64,000 nucleotides of DNA. It comes from Sphingomonas cannabina (GTDB lineage: Bacteria; Pseudomonadota; Alphaproteobacteria; Sphingomonadales; Sphingomonadaceae). Positions 29,778-38,639 of this stretch are shown here, one piece after another (position 1 is the stretch's first letter; the number at the start of each line of letters is the position of its first letter). Location: contig NZ_CP090059.1 in NCBI RefSeq assembly GCF_021391395.1, forward strand, positions 496,001-560,000, written 5' to 3'. Below the pieces are notes generated by a model. It had not been told where the DNA came from. It saw only the letters and a program-made list of their open reading frames with translations, and made no database searches. The position numbers and the translations under genes are program-made.

Positions 29778-30371
29778 TCAGAGGACGCGATTGAACCGCT
29801 CGAATTCAGGGCGGGGGAGGCGTTCGAAGATGGTGGAGGCGTCGCCATGTCCCAATGTTGCGATGAAGTTGGACCGGACGCTCGGCTGGTCCGCGAAAAA
29901 GGCCGCGTCAACCTTGGCGTTGTCGAAACCCGACATCGGCCCCGTATCGAAGCCCAGCGCGCGGGCGGCGATCAGCAGATAGGCGCCCTGCAGGGACGAG
30001 TTGCGGAAGGCATTGTTGAAGCGCATCTCGCCTTCGGGAAACCAGCTCTTGGCGTCGGGCGCGTGCGGGAAGAGCCAGGGCAGATTCTCCTGGAACTCCA
30101 TGTCCATGCCGATGATCACGGTCGCCGGCGCCTTGCGGATCTTGGGGGCGTTGGCCTGGCTCGCGAGCTCGGCGAGCCTGTCCTTCCCTTCCTGGTTCAG
30201 CAGCCAGATGAAGCGCGCGGGATGCTGGTTGGCCGAGGTCGGGCCCAGCTTGAGCAGGTCGTAGATGCGGCGGATGTCCGCCTCGGTGACCGGCGCGTCG
30301 GTATAGCCGTTATAGGTGCGCGCGGTGCGGAAGATCGTGTCGAGCCCGGCATCGTCGAGCGGCTGTCCCAT
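29778..30371 (-). CDS. Nitroreductase-family protein, RutE/HadB type (malonic semialdehyde reductase-like)
   Basis: A 197-residue FMN-dependent nitroreductase. The N-terminal stretch TYNGYTDAPVTEADIRRIYDLLKLGPTSANQHPARF is typical of the HadB/RutE subgroup, as are NNAFRNSSLQGAYLLIAARALGFDTGPMSGFD and the late FIATLGHGD. The subgroup includes RutE of uracil breakdown, but no other rut genes are present, so the true substrate is open. ATG at 30371 is preferred over TTG at 30374; GGGGGAG lies before it. The stop lies one base from the apparent tsaB start. Confidence 0.88.
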   Translation of the reverse strand: MGQPLDDAGLDTIFRTARTYNGYTDAPVTEADIRRIYDLLKLGPTSANQHPARFIWLLNQEGKDRLAELASQANAPKIRKAPATVIIGMDMEFQENLPWLFPHAPDAKSWFPEGEMRFNNAFRNSSLQGAYLLIAARALGFDTGPMSGFDNAKVDAAFFADQPSVRSNFIATLGHGDASTIFERLPRPEFERFNRVL

Positions 30372-30394
30372 CAAATTCTCCCCCGCCCCAAAGA

Positions 30395-30970
30395 TCAGAC
30401 CGCGCGGACTTCGGTCACTTCGGGGACATAATATTTGAGAAGCTGCTCGATACCCTGCTTCAGCGTCGCCGTCGACGAGGGGCAGCCCGAGCAGGCGCCC
30501 TGCATCTGGAGATAGACCTTGCCCTGGTCGAAGCCGCGGTAGACGATGTCGCCGCCGTCGTTGGCGACCGCAGGGCGCACGCGCGTGTCGATCAGCTCGC
30601 GGATCTGCGCGACGATGTCGGCGTCCTCCGGATTATCGGCGAACTCGGCGCCCTCGGGCGGCACCGTGATGCCGGCGGCCGAGCCGGGGCGGAACAACGG
30701 CATGTTGGCGGAGAAATGATCGAGCAGCACCGCCAGCACGTCGGGCTTGAGGTCGAGCCATTCGACGCCGGGCGCGGCGGTCACCGACACGAAGTCGCGG
30801 CCGAAGAACACGCCGGTCACGTCGCCGAGGTCGAACAGCGCCTCGGCCAGCGGCGAGGCGGCCGCCTCCTCGGGCGTCGCGAAGTCGCGGGTGCCGGCCT
30901 CCATCACCGTGCGGCCGGGCAGGAACTTGAGCGTCGCCGGGTTGGGCGTGGCTTCGGTCTCGATCAGCAT
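30395..30970 (-). CDS. Nfu/NifU-family iron-sulfur cluster scaffold protein
   Basis: A 191-residue Nfu1-like protein. The N-terminal Nfu domain includes ETEATPNPATLKFLPGR near the start and FFGRDFVSVT. The C-terminal NifU domain includes RPAVANDGGDIVYRGF and the cluster-binding cysteines in GACSGCPSSTATLKQGIE. It delivers 4Fe-4S clusters to target enzymes; MiaB, ThiC and FdhF-like proteins in this window are possible clients. Start candidates are ATG at 30979 and 30970; no clear ribosome binding site separates them. Confidence 0.93.
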   Translation of the reverse strand: MLIETEATPNPATLKFLPGRTVMEAGTRDFATPEEAAASPLAEALFDLGDVTGVFFGRDFVSVTAAPGVEWLDLKPDVLAVLLDHFSANMPLFRPGSAAGITVPPEGAEFADNPEDADIVAQIRELIDTRVRPAVANDGGDIVYRGFDQGKVYLQMQGACSGCPSSTATLKQGIEQLLKYYVPEVTEVRAV

Positions 30971-31070
30971 GACGTGCATTTGGGCCCGCGTGGGCGTGTG
31001 ATCAAGGAGCAAGGCCGAAACGTCAGGGGCACGGCGTCCGTTGGAAGCTGTCCGATTGAGTTTGGGGCGT

Positions 31071-31165
31071 CGTCATTCCCGCGAAGGCGGGAATCCATTC
31101 TGGCTGACCGCGGTGAATCTCATGACCTTCGGCGACAATGGATTCCTGCCTTCGCGGGAATGACG
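31071..31165. repeat. Inverted repeat with dRS3-like ATTCCC(N8)GGGAAT cores
   Basis: Arms CGTCATTCCCGCGAAGGCGG... (31071-31099) and its near-perfect reverse complement (31136-31165) flank a 36-base centre. The left arm holds ATTCCCGCGAAGGCGGGAAT, which fits the ATTCCC-N8-GGGAAT form of Neisseria dRS3 repeats and similar elements elsewhere. It lies between the LpxO-like gene and nfu, both on the minus strand. A divergent relative is at 43731-43809. Confidence 0.8.
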
Positions 31166-31179
31166 ATTCGAATTGGCCT

Positions 31180-32034
31180 TCAGACATCCATCGCCTTCAG
31201 TGCCGCATTCCAGCTCAGGATATTCTCCCGCGCTTCCTGAACGAAGGCGGAGCGGCGCGCGACGTTGAGGAACAGGTCGGCGAACCATTTGCCGGGCTGG
31301 CGCAGCGGCCGCTCGAACTGGATGAGCAGAACGACGCGGGTGCCGCTGGTGTCGTTCCACACCTCATGGTCGTAGGTGTCGTCGAACACCAAGGTCTCTC
31401 CCTCCGCCCAGCGGACGATCCGCTCGTCGACGCGCATCCTGACGTCGCCGTCGTGCGGCACGATCAGGCCGAGGTGGCAGGTGATCAGCCCCTTGGTGAC
31501 GCCGCGGTGCGCGGGAATGTGGGTGCCGGGCTCGAGGATCGAGAAGAAGGCACTGTTGAGCCCGGGAATCTTTTCGACCAGCGCGGCGGTCGCCGGGCAT
31601 TGCGCGAGATTTTCCTCGATCGGATAGCCGTAGCCCCACAGGAAGAAGGACTTCCACATGTTGACCTCGGCGATCGCGCGGTGATCGGGCGAGATCGTCG
31701 CCAGGCTCGGCGCCACGCCGCCCTGGAGCGCGACCGCGACCGCCTCGTCGCGGATCGCCTGCCAATTGGCGCGCAGCTCCGCCGTCCAGGGGAAGTCCCG
31801 TACGTCGAGCACCGGATCGTTCGGCACCAGCGACGAGGAGGCGATCACCCGGTCGAACGGACCGCGCAACCTTTTGCCGAGCTGCACGATCAATGGCCGG
31901 CCGCGTGCCTTTTCCAGTCGGCGCGAGTCGGCGGGCGCACCCGAGACGGCGGTGATGTCGGGAATGCGCGAGGGCACGCGATCTCCGGTTCCCGCCCGGG
32001 CCGCGGGCTCCGACTCTTCAAGCTTTACGTTCAT
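31180..32034 (-). CDS. Aspartyl/asparaginyl beta-hydroxylase family protein (LpxO-like)
   Basis: A 284-residue 2-oxoglutarate/iron dioxygenase of the AspH family. The metal-binding region is GTHIPAHRGVTKGLITCHLGLIVP near 175-200, with HXnH ligands completed by TYDHEVWNDTSGTRVVLLIQFERPL. In bacteria such enzymes include LpxO, which hydroxylates lipid A acyl chains. LpxO usually carries membrane segments, and none is obvious here, so the substrate is unsure. The frame is open to 32088, but the ATG at 32034 (MNVKLEESEP) is preferred. It is divergent from the M16 peptidase gene. Confidence 0.82.
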   Translation of the reverse strand: MNVKLEESEPAARAGTGDRVPSRIPDITAVSGAPADSRRLEKARGRPLIVQLGKRLRGPFDRVIASSSLVPNDPVLDVRDFPWTAELRANWQAIRDEAVAVALQGGVAPSLATISPDHRAIAEVNMWKSFFLWGYGYPIEENLAQCPATAALVEKIPGLNSAFFSILEPGTHIPAHRGVTKGLITCHLGLIVPHDGDVRMRVDERIVRWAEGETLVFDDTYDHEVWNDTSGTRVVLLIQFERPLRQPGKWFADLFLNVARRSAFVQEARENILSWNAALKAMDV

Positions 32035-32217
32035 AATACTCGCCCACAACGGCTGAACTTGGCCGGATCGCAGGTCCCTGGCCCTCATTGGCGCAGCGAT
32101 CTCGGCACAGGGGGGCGCTAGGCGCGACTTGGGTCAAAATCATGGCAGCGCGACGGCAGCCTCCCGGCCACCGCCAACCAGTCGCCTCACCGGTGCGGCA
32201 AGTGACGCTGGCGGGAG

Positions 32218-35157
32218 ATGACGAAGCCAGCTAAATCGGCGGCGATGATTTGGTTCCCCCGCGTGCTCCGCCCGGCGCTCGTCGCGCTTCCCCTGCTCGC
32301 CGCCGCCATTGCCGCCCCGGCGCAGGAACATGCCCCGCTGCCGGCGCCGCAGACGCAGCCCGGCTGGCTCTACAAGGGCAGCGACATCCCGCCCGACCCC
32401 GAGTGGCGCTTCGGCGTGCTGCCCAACGGCCTGCGCTATGCCGTGCGGCGGAACGGGGTGCCGCCGGGGCAGGTCGCGATCCGCATCCGCATGGACGTGG
32501 GATCGCTGATGGAGCACGACGACGAGCTCGGCTACGCCCATTTCATCGAGCACCTCTCCTTCCGCGGCTCGGAGCATGTCGCGGACGGCGAGGCGATGCG
32601 GATCTGGCAGCGGATGGGCGCGACCTTCGGCGCCGACACCAACGCCAGCACCAGCTTCACCCAGACGGTCTACAAGATCGACCTGCCGTCCGCGACCGAG
32701 GCCAATCTCGACGAGAGCCTCAAGATCCTCGAGGACATGATGGACCGGCCCAGCCTGACACAGGCGGTGCTCGATTCGGAGCGCCCGGTGGTGCTGGCCG
32801 AGGCGCGCGAGCAGCCGGGGCCGCAGATGCGGCTCGCCGACCTCACGCGCGAGACCTTCTTCGCCGGCCAGCTGCTCGCCAAGCGCTCGCCGATCGGCAA
32901 GCCCGAGACGCTGACGGCGGCGACTCCGGCGAAGATGCGCGCCTTCCAGGAGCGCTGGTATCGGCCGGAACGCGCGGTGGTGGTGATCTCCGGCGACATC
33001 GATCCGGTCACGTCCGAGCGGCTGATCCAGCGCCACTTCTCGTCCTGGCAGGGCGAGGGTCCGGCGACGCCGAGCCCCGATTTCGGCAAGCCCGCTCCAG
33101 GGGCCGATCCCGCCACGGCGAGCCTGGTCGAGCCGTCGCTGCCGCCGCTCTTGTCGATGGCCTATGTGCGGCCGTGGACGATCGGCGACGACACCATCAT
33201 CTTCAACCAGAAGCGCATGGTCGACATGATCGCGACCCGCATCGTCAACCGCCGCCTCGAATCGCGCGCGCGCGGCGGCGGCAGCTTCATCCAGGCGAGC
33301 ACCGACCTGCAGGACGTGTCGCGTTCGGCAAACATCACCTTCGTCAACATCCTGCCGCTCGGCAACGACTGGAAGGCCGCGCTCGGCGACGTGCGCCAGA
33401 CCATCGCCGACGCGATCGCCGCGCCGCCGACCCAGGCCGAAATCGATCGCGAGGTGGGCGAGATCGACGCCAACATGCGCGCTCAGGTGGCGAGCGCGAA
33501 GGTCGAGGCCGGCGCCAAGAAGGCCGACGACATGGTCGAGGCGGTCGACATCCATGAGACCACCACGACGATGGCGACGAGCTACGCGATCTTCCAAGAC
33601 GCGGTGAAGAAGAAGTTCTTCACCCCCGCCGCGGTGCAGGCGTCGGCCAAGGCGGTGTTCTCCGGCACCGCGCTGCGGGCGGTGATCAACAGCCCGACCC
33701 CAGGCGAGGACGCCGCCGCCGAGCTCGCGGCCGCGCTCAAGACCGACGTCAAGGGCGCCGCCGAGGCCGCGGCCCGCCTGTCCAAGGTCAGCTTCGACAA
33801 GCTGCCGAAATTCGGGCCGAAGGGGAAGGTCGTCAGCCGCACCGTCGCGCTCGCCGATCCCAAGATGGAGCGGATCGAGTTCGCCAACGGCGTGACCATG
33901 CTGCTGTTCGAGAACCCCTCGGAGGTGAGCCGCGTCTACGTCCGCGTGCGCTTCGGCCGCGGCCTGACCGCGCTGCCCTCCGACCGGCCGACGCCGGCCT
34001 TCGCCGCCGACCTCGCGCTGATGCCGAGCGGGATCGGCAAGATGGGGCAGGAGGAGATCGACCGGCTCACCGGCGGCCGCCGGATCGGCTACGACTTCGC
34101 GACCGACGATGACGCCTTCGTGGTCGGCGCGACCACCTCGGCCGAGGACCTGCCCGACCAACTCCGGCTGTTCGCCGCCAAGCTGCAGTCGCCGGGCTGG
34201 GACCCCAAGCCGGTGGCACGGGCGCGGGCGGCGCTGCTGGCGAGCTATGCCGCGCTCGGCGCATCGCCCGACGGCGTGCTCGCGCGCGATCTCGACGGGC
34301 TGCTCCATGCCGGCGACCCGCGCTGGGGCACGCCGTCGCGGGAGGAGATCGACCAGCTCACCCCCGAGAGCTTCCGCGCCTTGTGGGCGCCGCTGCTCGC
34401 CGAAGGGCCGATCGAGGTGCAGGTGTTCGGCGACGTCAAGGCCGATACCGCGATCGACGCGATGGCGAGGAGCTTCGGCGCGCTCAAGCCGCGCAAGCCC
34501 GCCCCGGCGGTGGCGCCTGCGGCCAAGTTCCCAGCGCATGTCGCCAATCCGGTGGTACGCACCCATGGCGGGCGCGACACCCAGGCGGCGGCGGTGATCG
34601 CCTGGCCGACCGGCGGCGGGATCGAAGGCGTCGGCGAGGGCCGGCGGCTCGACGTGCTGGCGGCGGTGTTCCGCGACCGGCTGCTCAACCAGCTGCGCAT
34701 GAAGGCGGGGATGAGCTACACCCCCAACGTCGATTCGCAATGGCCGGTCGGGATGCCGGGCGGCGGGCGCGTCATGGCGATGGGCATGGTGCCGCCCGAC
34801 AAGACCGGCTTCTTCTTCGAGCTTGCCCGCAGCATTGCCGCGGACCTGGCGGCGAAGCCGGTCGACGCCGACGAGCTGAAGCGCGCGCTGCTGCCGATCG
34901 CGCAGCAGATGATGCGCTTTTCGACCGGCAACATGTTCTGGCTCGAGCAGACCGAGGGCGGCACGCTCGACCCGCGCCGGCTGAAGGCGGTCGATACGCT
35001 CGCCAGCGATCTCGCCGGGACGACGCCGCAGGAGATCCAGGCGCTCGCGGCCAAGTATCTGCGCCCCGACAAGGATTGGACGCTGGTGGTGCTGCCCGAA
35101 GGCTCGCCTCAGGCGGCCGCGGCGATGGCAGCGAGCAAGAGCGCGGGCGGGCAGTAA
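32218..35157 (+). CDS. M16-family zinc metallopeptidase (insulinase/pitrilysin type), secreted
   Basis: A 979-residue two-lobed M16 peptidase. A signal peptide covers residues about 1-36 (LVALPLLAAAIAAPAQ). The inverted zinc motif HFIEH is at 108-112, in GYAHFIEHLSFRGSEH. The third ligand is probably in VVLAEAREQPG near 187. A second, inactive M16 half begins near 545 (RIEFANGVTMLLFENP). It probably degrades peptides in the periplasm. A later ATG (32245) would also give a signal peptide; 32218 keeps a lysine-containing n-region. It stands alone, with a GC hairpin after its stop. Confidence 0.92.
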   Translation: MTKPAKSAAMIWFPRVLRPALVALPLLAAAIAAPAQEHAPLPAPQTQPGWLYKGSDIPPDPEWRFGVLPNGLRYAVRRNGVPPGQVAIRIRMDVGSLMEHDDELGYAHFIEHLSFRGSEHVADGEAMRIWQRMGATFGADTNASTSFTQTVYKIDLPSATEANLDESLKILEDMMDRPSLTQAVLDSERPVVLAEAREQPGPQMRLADLTRETFFAGQLLAKRSPIGKPETLTAATPAKMRAFQERWYRPERAVVVISGDIDPVTSERLIQRHFSSWQGEGPATPSPDFGKPAPGADPATASLVEPSLPPLLSMAYVRPWTIGDDTIIFNQKRMVDMIATRIVNRRLESRARGGGSFIQASTDLQDVSRSANITFVNILPLGNDWKAALGDVRQTIADAIAAPPTQAEIDREVGEIDANMRAQVASAKVEAGAKKADDMVEAVDIHETTTTMATSYAIFQDAVKKKFFTPAAVQASAKAVFSGTALRAVINSPTPGEDAAAELAAALKTDVKGAAEAAARLSKVSFDKLPKFGPKGKVVSRTVALADPKMERIEFANGVTMLLFENPSEVSRVYVRVRFGRGLTALPSDRPTPAFAADLALMPSGIGKMGQEEIDRLTGGRRIGYDFATDDDAFVVGATTSAEDLPDQLRLFAAKLQSPGWDPKPVARARAALLASYAALGASPDGVLARDLDGLLHAGDPRWGTPSREEIDQLTPESFRALWAPLLAEGPIEVQVFGDVKADTAIDAMARSFGALKPRKPAPAVAPAAKFPAHVANPVVRTHGGRDTQAAAVIAWPTGGGIEGVGEGRRLDVLAAVFRDRLLNQLRMKAGMSYTPNVDSQWPVGMPGGGRVMAMGMVPPDKTGFFFELARSIAADLAAKPVDADELKRALLPIAQQMMRFSTGNMFWLEQTEGGTLDPRRLKAVDTLASDLAGTTPQEIQALAAKYLRPDKDWTLVVLPEGSPQAAAAMAASKSAGGQ

Positions 35158-35160
35158 GCA

Positions 35161-35184
35161 GCGGGCGGGGTTCAGCCCCGCCGC
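35161..35184. terminator. GC hairpin after the M16 peptidase gene
   Basis: GCGGGCGGGG and GCCCCGCCGC pair around TTCA with one mismatch, directly after the stop codon. There is no T run, so termination strength is uncertain. Confidence 0.35.
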
Positions 35185-35306
35185 CGATCACGCTAAGCTC
35201 CCGACCACGCCGCGCGTGACTGGCGATTCGGATGGAGCACCATCGGGAAGCGCGCGGCGCCGGACGCCGCTCGCCTGGGCACCCCTTTGCCATGAGGAGG
35301 ACTGCC

Positions 35307-36011
35307 ATGCCCGAGCCGATCACCCCAGATCCGATGACCATCGCCTTCCTGCTGTTTCCGCACGTCACCCAGCTCGATCTGACCGGCCCGGCGCAGGTGC
35401 TCTCGCGGCTCGGCGGTGCCCGCATCGCGCTGGTCGCGAAGACGCGCGATCCGGTGCCGACCGATGCCGGCTTCGCACTGCTGCCGACCGCCACCTTCAA
35501 CGAGGTGCCGGCGGCGAATATCCTGTGCGTCCCCGGCGGCTTCGGCACGGTCGCGGCGATGGAGGACGAGGCGACGCTCGCCTGGCTGCGGCAGGTCGGT
35601 GCCGGCGCGACCTGGGTCACCAGCGTCTGCACCGGATCGCTGCTGCTCGGCGCGGCAGGGCTGCTCCGCGGCTATCGCGCCGCCTGCCATTGGGCTTCGC
35701 GCGACCAGCTCGCCTGGTTCGGCGCCGAGCCGGTGGCGGAGCGGGTGGTGTTCGACCGCAATCGCGTGACCGGCGGCGGCGTAACCGCGGGAATCGACTT
35801 CGCCCTCGCCCTGACCGCCGCGATCCGCGGCGAGGACCACGCCCGCTTCGTCCAGCTCAGCCTCGAATATGACCCCGCCCCGCCGTTCGACAGCGGCTCG
35901 CCCGAACGCGCCGCGCCGGAGACGCTGGCGCGTTATCATTCGATGGTGGAGGCCTATGCCCCCGGCCGGGCCGAGAAGGTGAAGGCGATCGCAGAACGAA
36001 TGACGCCATGA
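35307..36011 (+). CDS. DJ-1/PfpI-family protein, isonitrile hydratase-like
   Basis: A 234-residue class I glutamine-amidotransferase-fold protein. It opens TIAFLLFPHVTQLDLTGPAQVL. The nucleophile elbow is TSVCTGSLLLGAAGLL near residue 110, with the reactive Cys. GYRAACHWASRDQL and TGGGVTAGIDFALAL follow. This is the layout of isonitrile hydratase (InhA of Pseudomonas) and of the N-terminal half of GlxA-type regulators, but no AraC domain follows. The ATG at 35307 follows GAGGAGG. The stop overlaps the P450 start (ATGA), so the two are coupled. Confidence 0.88.
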   Translation: MPEPITPDPMTIAFLLFPHVTQLDLTGPAQVLSRLGGARIALVAKTRDPVPTDAGFALLPTATFNEVPAANILCVPGGFGTVAAMEDEATLAWLRQVGAGATWVTSVCTGSLLLGAAGLLRGYRAACHWASRDQLAWFGAEPVAERVVFDRNRVTGGGVTAGIDFALALTAAIRGEDHARFVQLSLEYDPAPPFDSGSPERAAPETLARYHSMVEAYAPGRAEKVKAIAERMTP

Positions 36012-37345
36012 GCTTCATCCCCGCCCATCCGCCGCGCGCCGATCGGCTGCGGCCCGCCTGGACTGCCTTCTTCGGCGAGCGATCGCGCAACGCCGTCGCG
36101 GGCTGGACGCATCGCGCGTTCGAGGACTGGACGATCACCCGTCGGCTGATGGGTCTGACGATCCATTTCCCGCGCCATCCCGATGCGGTCGAGCGCGTGC
36201 TGCTCGGCAATGCCGCCAATTATGTGAAGCCGCGCGTGGTCAAGCGGCTGATCGCGCCGATCATCGGCGAGGGGCTGCTCACCGCCGACGGCGAGCTGTG
36301 GCGCCAGCAGCGGCGGATGGTGGCGCCGAGCTTCGCGCCCGGCGCAGTGGCGGCGCTCACCCCGCTGATCGCGGAGGCGGCCGAGCGGCGCATGGCGGAA
36401 TGGCCCGCGCGCGGCACGATCGACATTGCCGCCGCCGCGACCGAGGCGACGATGACGATCATCGCCGAGGCGCTGTTCTCCGGCGACCGCCGGCTGGTGA
36501 CGCCCGCGGCGAGCCGGCACATCACCGCTGCGCTGGAGGCGGCGGGAGCGGTGCGCATGTCGGCGATCCTCGGTCTGCCGGCGATCGGCTTCTCCTCCAG
36601 GATCCGCGCCGGCCATGCCGGACGTCGCTTCCTGCGCACCACGCTTACCGCGATCGTGCGCGAGCGCGGGCCCGAAGGCGGCGACGATTTCCTGGGTGGC
36701 ATCATCCGGGCGCTGCACGAGCGCTTCCCGCCGGTCCAGGCGACCCAGCTTGCGATCGGCAATGCCGCGACCTTCTACCTCGCCGGGCACGAGACCACCG
36801 CCAATGCGCTGGCATGGAGCATGTACCTGATCGCCAACGTGCCGGAGGTGCAGGACCGCGCGCGGATGGAAGCGATGGCGGCGCTGGCCGGCGACGTCGC
36901 GACGCTACCGGAGCGGTTGCCCTATCTGCGCCGCATCCTCGACGAGGCGCTGCGCCTCTATCCGCCGGCGCCGCGCTTCGACCGCGAGGCGGCGGACGAC
37001 GACCGGCTCGGCGAGCTGGTCGTGCGCAAGGGCGACATCGTCTCGATCTGGCCGTGGCTGATCCACCGGCACCGGCGGCTGTGGGACGATCCCGACGCCT
37101 TCGATCCCGACCGCTTCGCGCCGGGCCGCGAGGCGGAGCGCCATCGCTTCCAGTACATCCCGTTCGGCGGCGGCCCGCGGACCTGCGTCGGCATGCGCTT
37201 CGCGATCACCGAGGCGCTGGTGATCCTCGCCCATTGGCTGGCGGCGCGCCGCTATGCCCCGATCCCGGGCCGGCCGGTCGAGCCGCTGGGCACGGTGACG
37301 CTGCGGCCGCAGGGCGGGCTGTGGCTCGACGTCAGCCCTTGCTAG
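36008..37345 (+). CDS. Cytochrome P450
   Basis: A 445-residue soluble P450. The I-helix oxygen motif is AGHETT at 259-264, ExxR at 313-316 (LDEALRLYP), and the haem-ligand loop FGGGPRTCVG has Cys393. The WRQQRRMVAPSFAP C-helix stretch is typical. It has no membrane anchor, so it should be cytoplasmic and need a separate ferredoxin partner; none is encoded nearby. The substrate is unknown. It overlaps the upstream PfpI-like gene by four bases, which suggests a shared pathway, perhaps acting on a nitrogen-containing compound (inference). Its 3' end overlaps dedA, convergent, by 14 bases. Confidence 0.95.
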   Translation: MSFIPAHPPRADRLRPAWTAFFGERSRNAVAGWTHRAFEDWTITRRLMGLTIHFPRHPDAVERVLLGNAANYVKPRVVKRLIAPIIGEGLLTADGELWRQQRRMVAPSFAPGAVAALTPLIAEAAERRMAEWPARGTIDIAAAATEATMTIIAEALFSGDRRLVTPAASRHITAALEAAGAVRMSAILGLPAIGFSSRIRAGHAGRRFLRTTLTAIVRERGPEGGDDFLGGIIRALHERFPPVQATQLAIGNAATFYLAGHETTANALAWSMYLIANVPEVQDRARMEAMAALAGDVATLPERLPYLRRILDEALRLYPPAPRFDREAADDDRLGELVVRKGDIVSIWPWLIHRHRRLWDDPDAFDPDRFAPGREAERHRFQYIPFGGGPRTCVGMRFAITEALVILAHWLAARRYAPIPGRPVEPLGTVTLRPQGGLWLDVSPC

Positions 37346-37970
37346 AGCGGCGGATGCTGCGGACGCGGTGCCAGATGTAGCCGCCGACCACCACCACCAG
37401 CACCACGCCGATCACCGCATCGGCCGAATGGAACGCTTCCTTGAGCCGCGGATCGGTGTGCCACGCCTCGCCGAGCTTCATCCCCACCCAGGTCAGCGCG
37501 AAGCAGAAGGGCCAGCTGCCGGCGAAGGTGTAGAGGTGGAACGGGATGAGCGGCATCCGTGCGACGCCGGCGGGAAAGGCGATGAAGGTGCGGATCACCG
37601 GCAGGAGGCGACCAACGAACACTGCCGAGCGGCCCCAGCGCAGGAAGAAGCGGTCGGCGGCGTCGAGCTCGTCGGGACCGATCAGCAGATATTTGCCCCA
37701 GCGCTCGATCACCGGCCGGCCGCCGCGCTTGCCGATCTCGTAGGCGATCACCGAGCCGAGGTTGCAGCCGAGCGCGCCGGCGGTGGCGGCGGCGAACAGG
37801 TTCATCTTGCCGAGTGAGACGAGATAGCCCGCGAAGGGCATCACCAGCTCCGAGGGCAGGGGCACGCAGGCGCTCTCGATCGCCATCAGGATGAGGACGC
37901 CGAGATAGCCGGTCGCTTCGATGACCGCGATGACGATGCCGGCGAGCCAGCCGAGGATCTGTTCCACCAT
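37332..37970 (-). CDS. DedA-family membrane protein
   Basis: A 212-residue integral membrane protein of the DedA/SNARE-associated family. Hydrophobic segments include LAGIVIAVIEATGYLGVLIL, FAAATAGALGCNLGSVIAY and VIGVVLVVVVGGYI. The conserved AIESACVPLPSELVMPFAGYL and GRLLPVIRTFIAFPAGVARM are diagnostic. Members act in undecaprenyl-phosphate and phospholipid flipping across the inner membrane. Its end overlaps the convergent P450 gene by 14 bases. Confidence 0.93.
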   Translation of the reverse strand: MVEQILGWLAGIVIAVIEATGYLGVLILMAIESACVPLPSELVMPFAGYLVSLGKMNLFAAATAGALGCNLGSVIAYEIGKRGGRPVIERWGKYLLIGPDELDAADRFFLRWGRSAVFVGRLLPVIRTFIAFPAGVARMPLIPFHLYTFAGSWPFCFALTWVGMKLGEAWHTDPRLKEAFHSADAVIGVVLVVVVGGYIWHRVRSIRRSSKG

Positions 37971-38030
37971 GCGCGGCTTGGTGGCCGAAGCCGCGCCGCT
38001 TGCCTAGTCCCCCGACGCGCCGTCCGGCCG

Positions 38031-38639
38031 CTATTTCAGCCGCGCCGCCGCCAGCCTGATGTCCTCGACGAAGCGGCCGAACTCGTCCTCCGCCTGTGCG
38101 CGATCGCGGATGCGGAGCAGGAAGCTCGGGTGGATCGTCACCCAGCCCTCGCTGCCGTCGGCGAGCGGGACCGGCGCACCGCGCGCCTTGGTGATCGTCA
38201 CCGCCTTGCCGATCATCGATCGCGCCGCGGTGGCGCCGAGCGCGACCGTCATCTCGGGCTTCACCAGCGCCGATTCGCGCTCGATCCACCAGCGGCAGGC
38301 GGTGATCTCGCCAGCGTTGGGCTTGGAATGGATGCGGCGCTTGCCGCGGCGCTCGAACTTGAAATGCTTGACCGCGTTGGTGACGTAGACCCGGTCGCGC
38401 TCGACCCCGGCGCTGGCGAGCGCGCGGTCGAATACCTGGCCGGCCGGGCCGACGAACGGCCGACCGGCGAGGTCCTCCTGATCGCCGGGCTGCTCGCCGA
38501 CGAACATCAGCCGCGCGTCGAGCGGGCCTTCGCCGAACACGGTCTGAGTCGCATCCTTGTAGAGGTCGCAGCGCGTGCAGCCGGAGGCTTCTTCGCGCAG
38601 CGCCGTCCAGGCCGCGGCGATGTTGCCGCCGACGCTCAT
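38031..38639 (-). CDS. udgX: Uracil-DNA-binding protein UdgX (UDG superfamily)
   Basis: A 202-residue iron-sulfur uracil-DNA glycosylase relative. The UdgX marks are GEQPGDQEDLAG at 48-59 and the KRRIH loop at 100-104, whose histidine in Mycobacterium smegmatis UdgX forms a lasting covalent bond with the abasic site after uracil removal. Cysteines 21, 24 and 115 are probable cluster ligands. Residue 92 in VKHFK is His where family-4 enzymes have Cys. The HPSFLLR motif is near 170. The start at 38639 overlaps the hemerythrin stop (ATGA), so both are made together. Confidence 0.93.
   Translation of the reverse strand: MSVGGNIAAAWTALREEASGCTRCDLYKDATQTVFGEGPLDARLMFVGEQPGDQEDLAGRPFVGPAGQVFDRALASAGVERDRVYVTNAVKHFKFERRGKRRIHSKPNAGEITACRWWIERESALVKPEMTVALGATAARSMIGKAVTITKARGAPVPLADGSEGWVTIHPSFLLRIRDRAQAEDEFGRFVEDIRLAAARLK

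Noticed and set aside
32140..34740. An 866-codon open frame on the minus strand opposite the M16 peptidase
   Set aside because: Its product is a His/Arg/Asp-rich shadow typical of antisense frames in GC-rich DNA, with no recognisable domain; the plus-strand peptidase has all its motifs.
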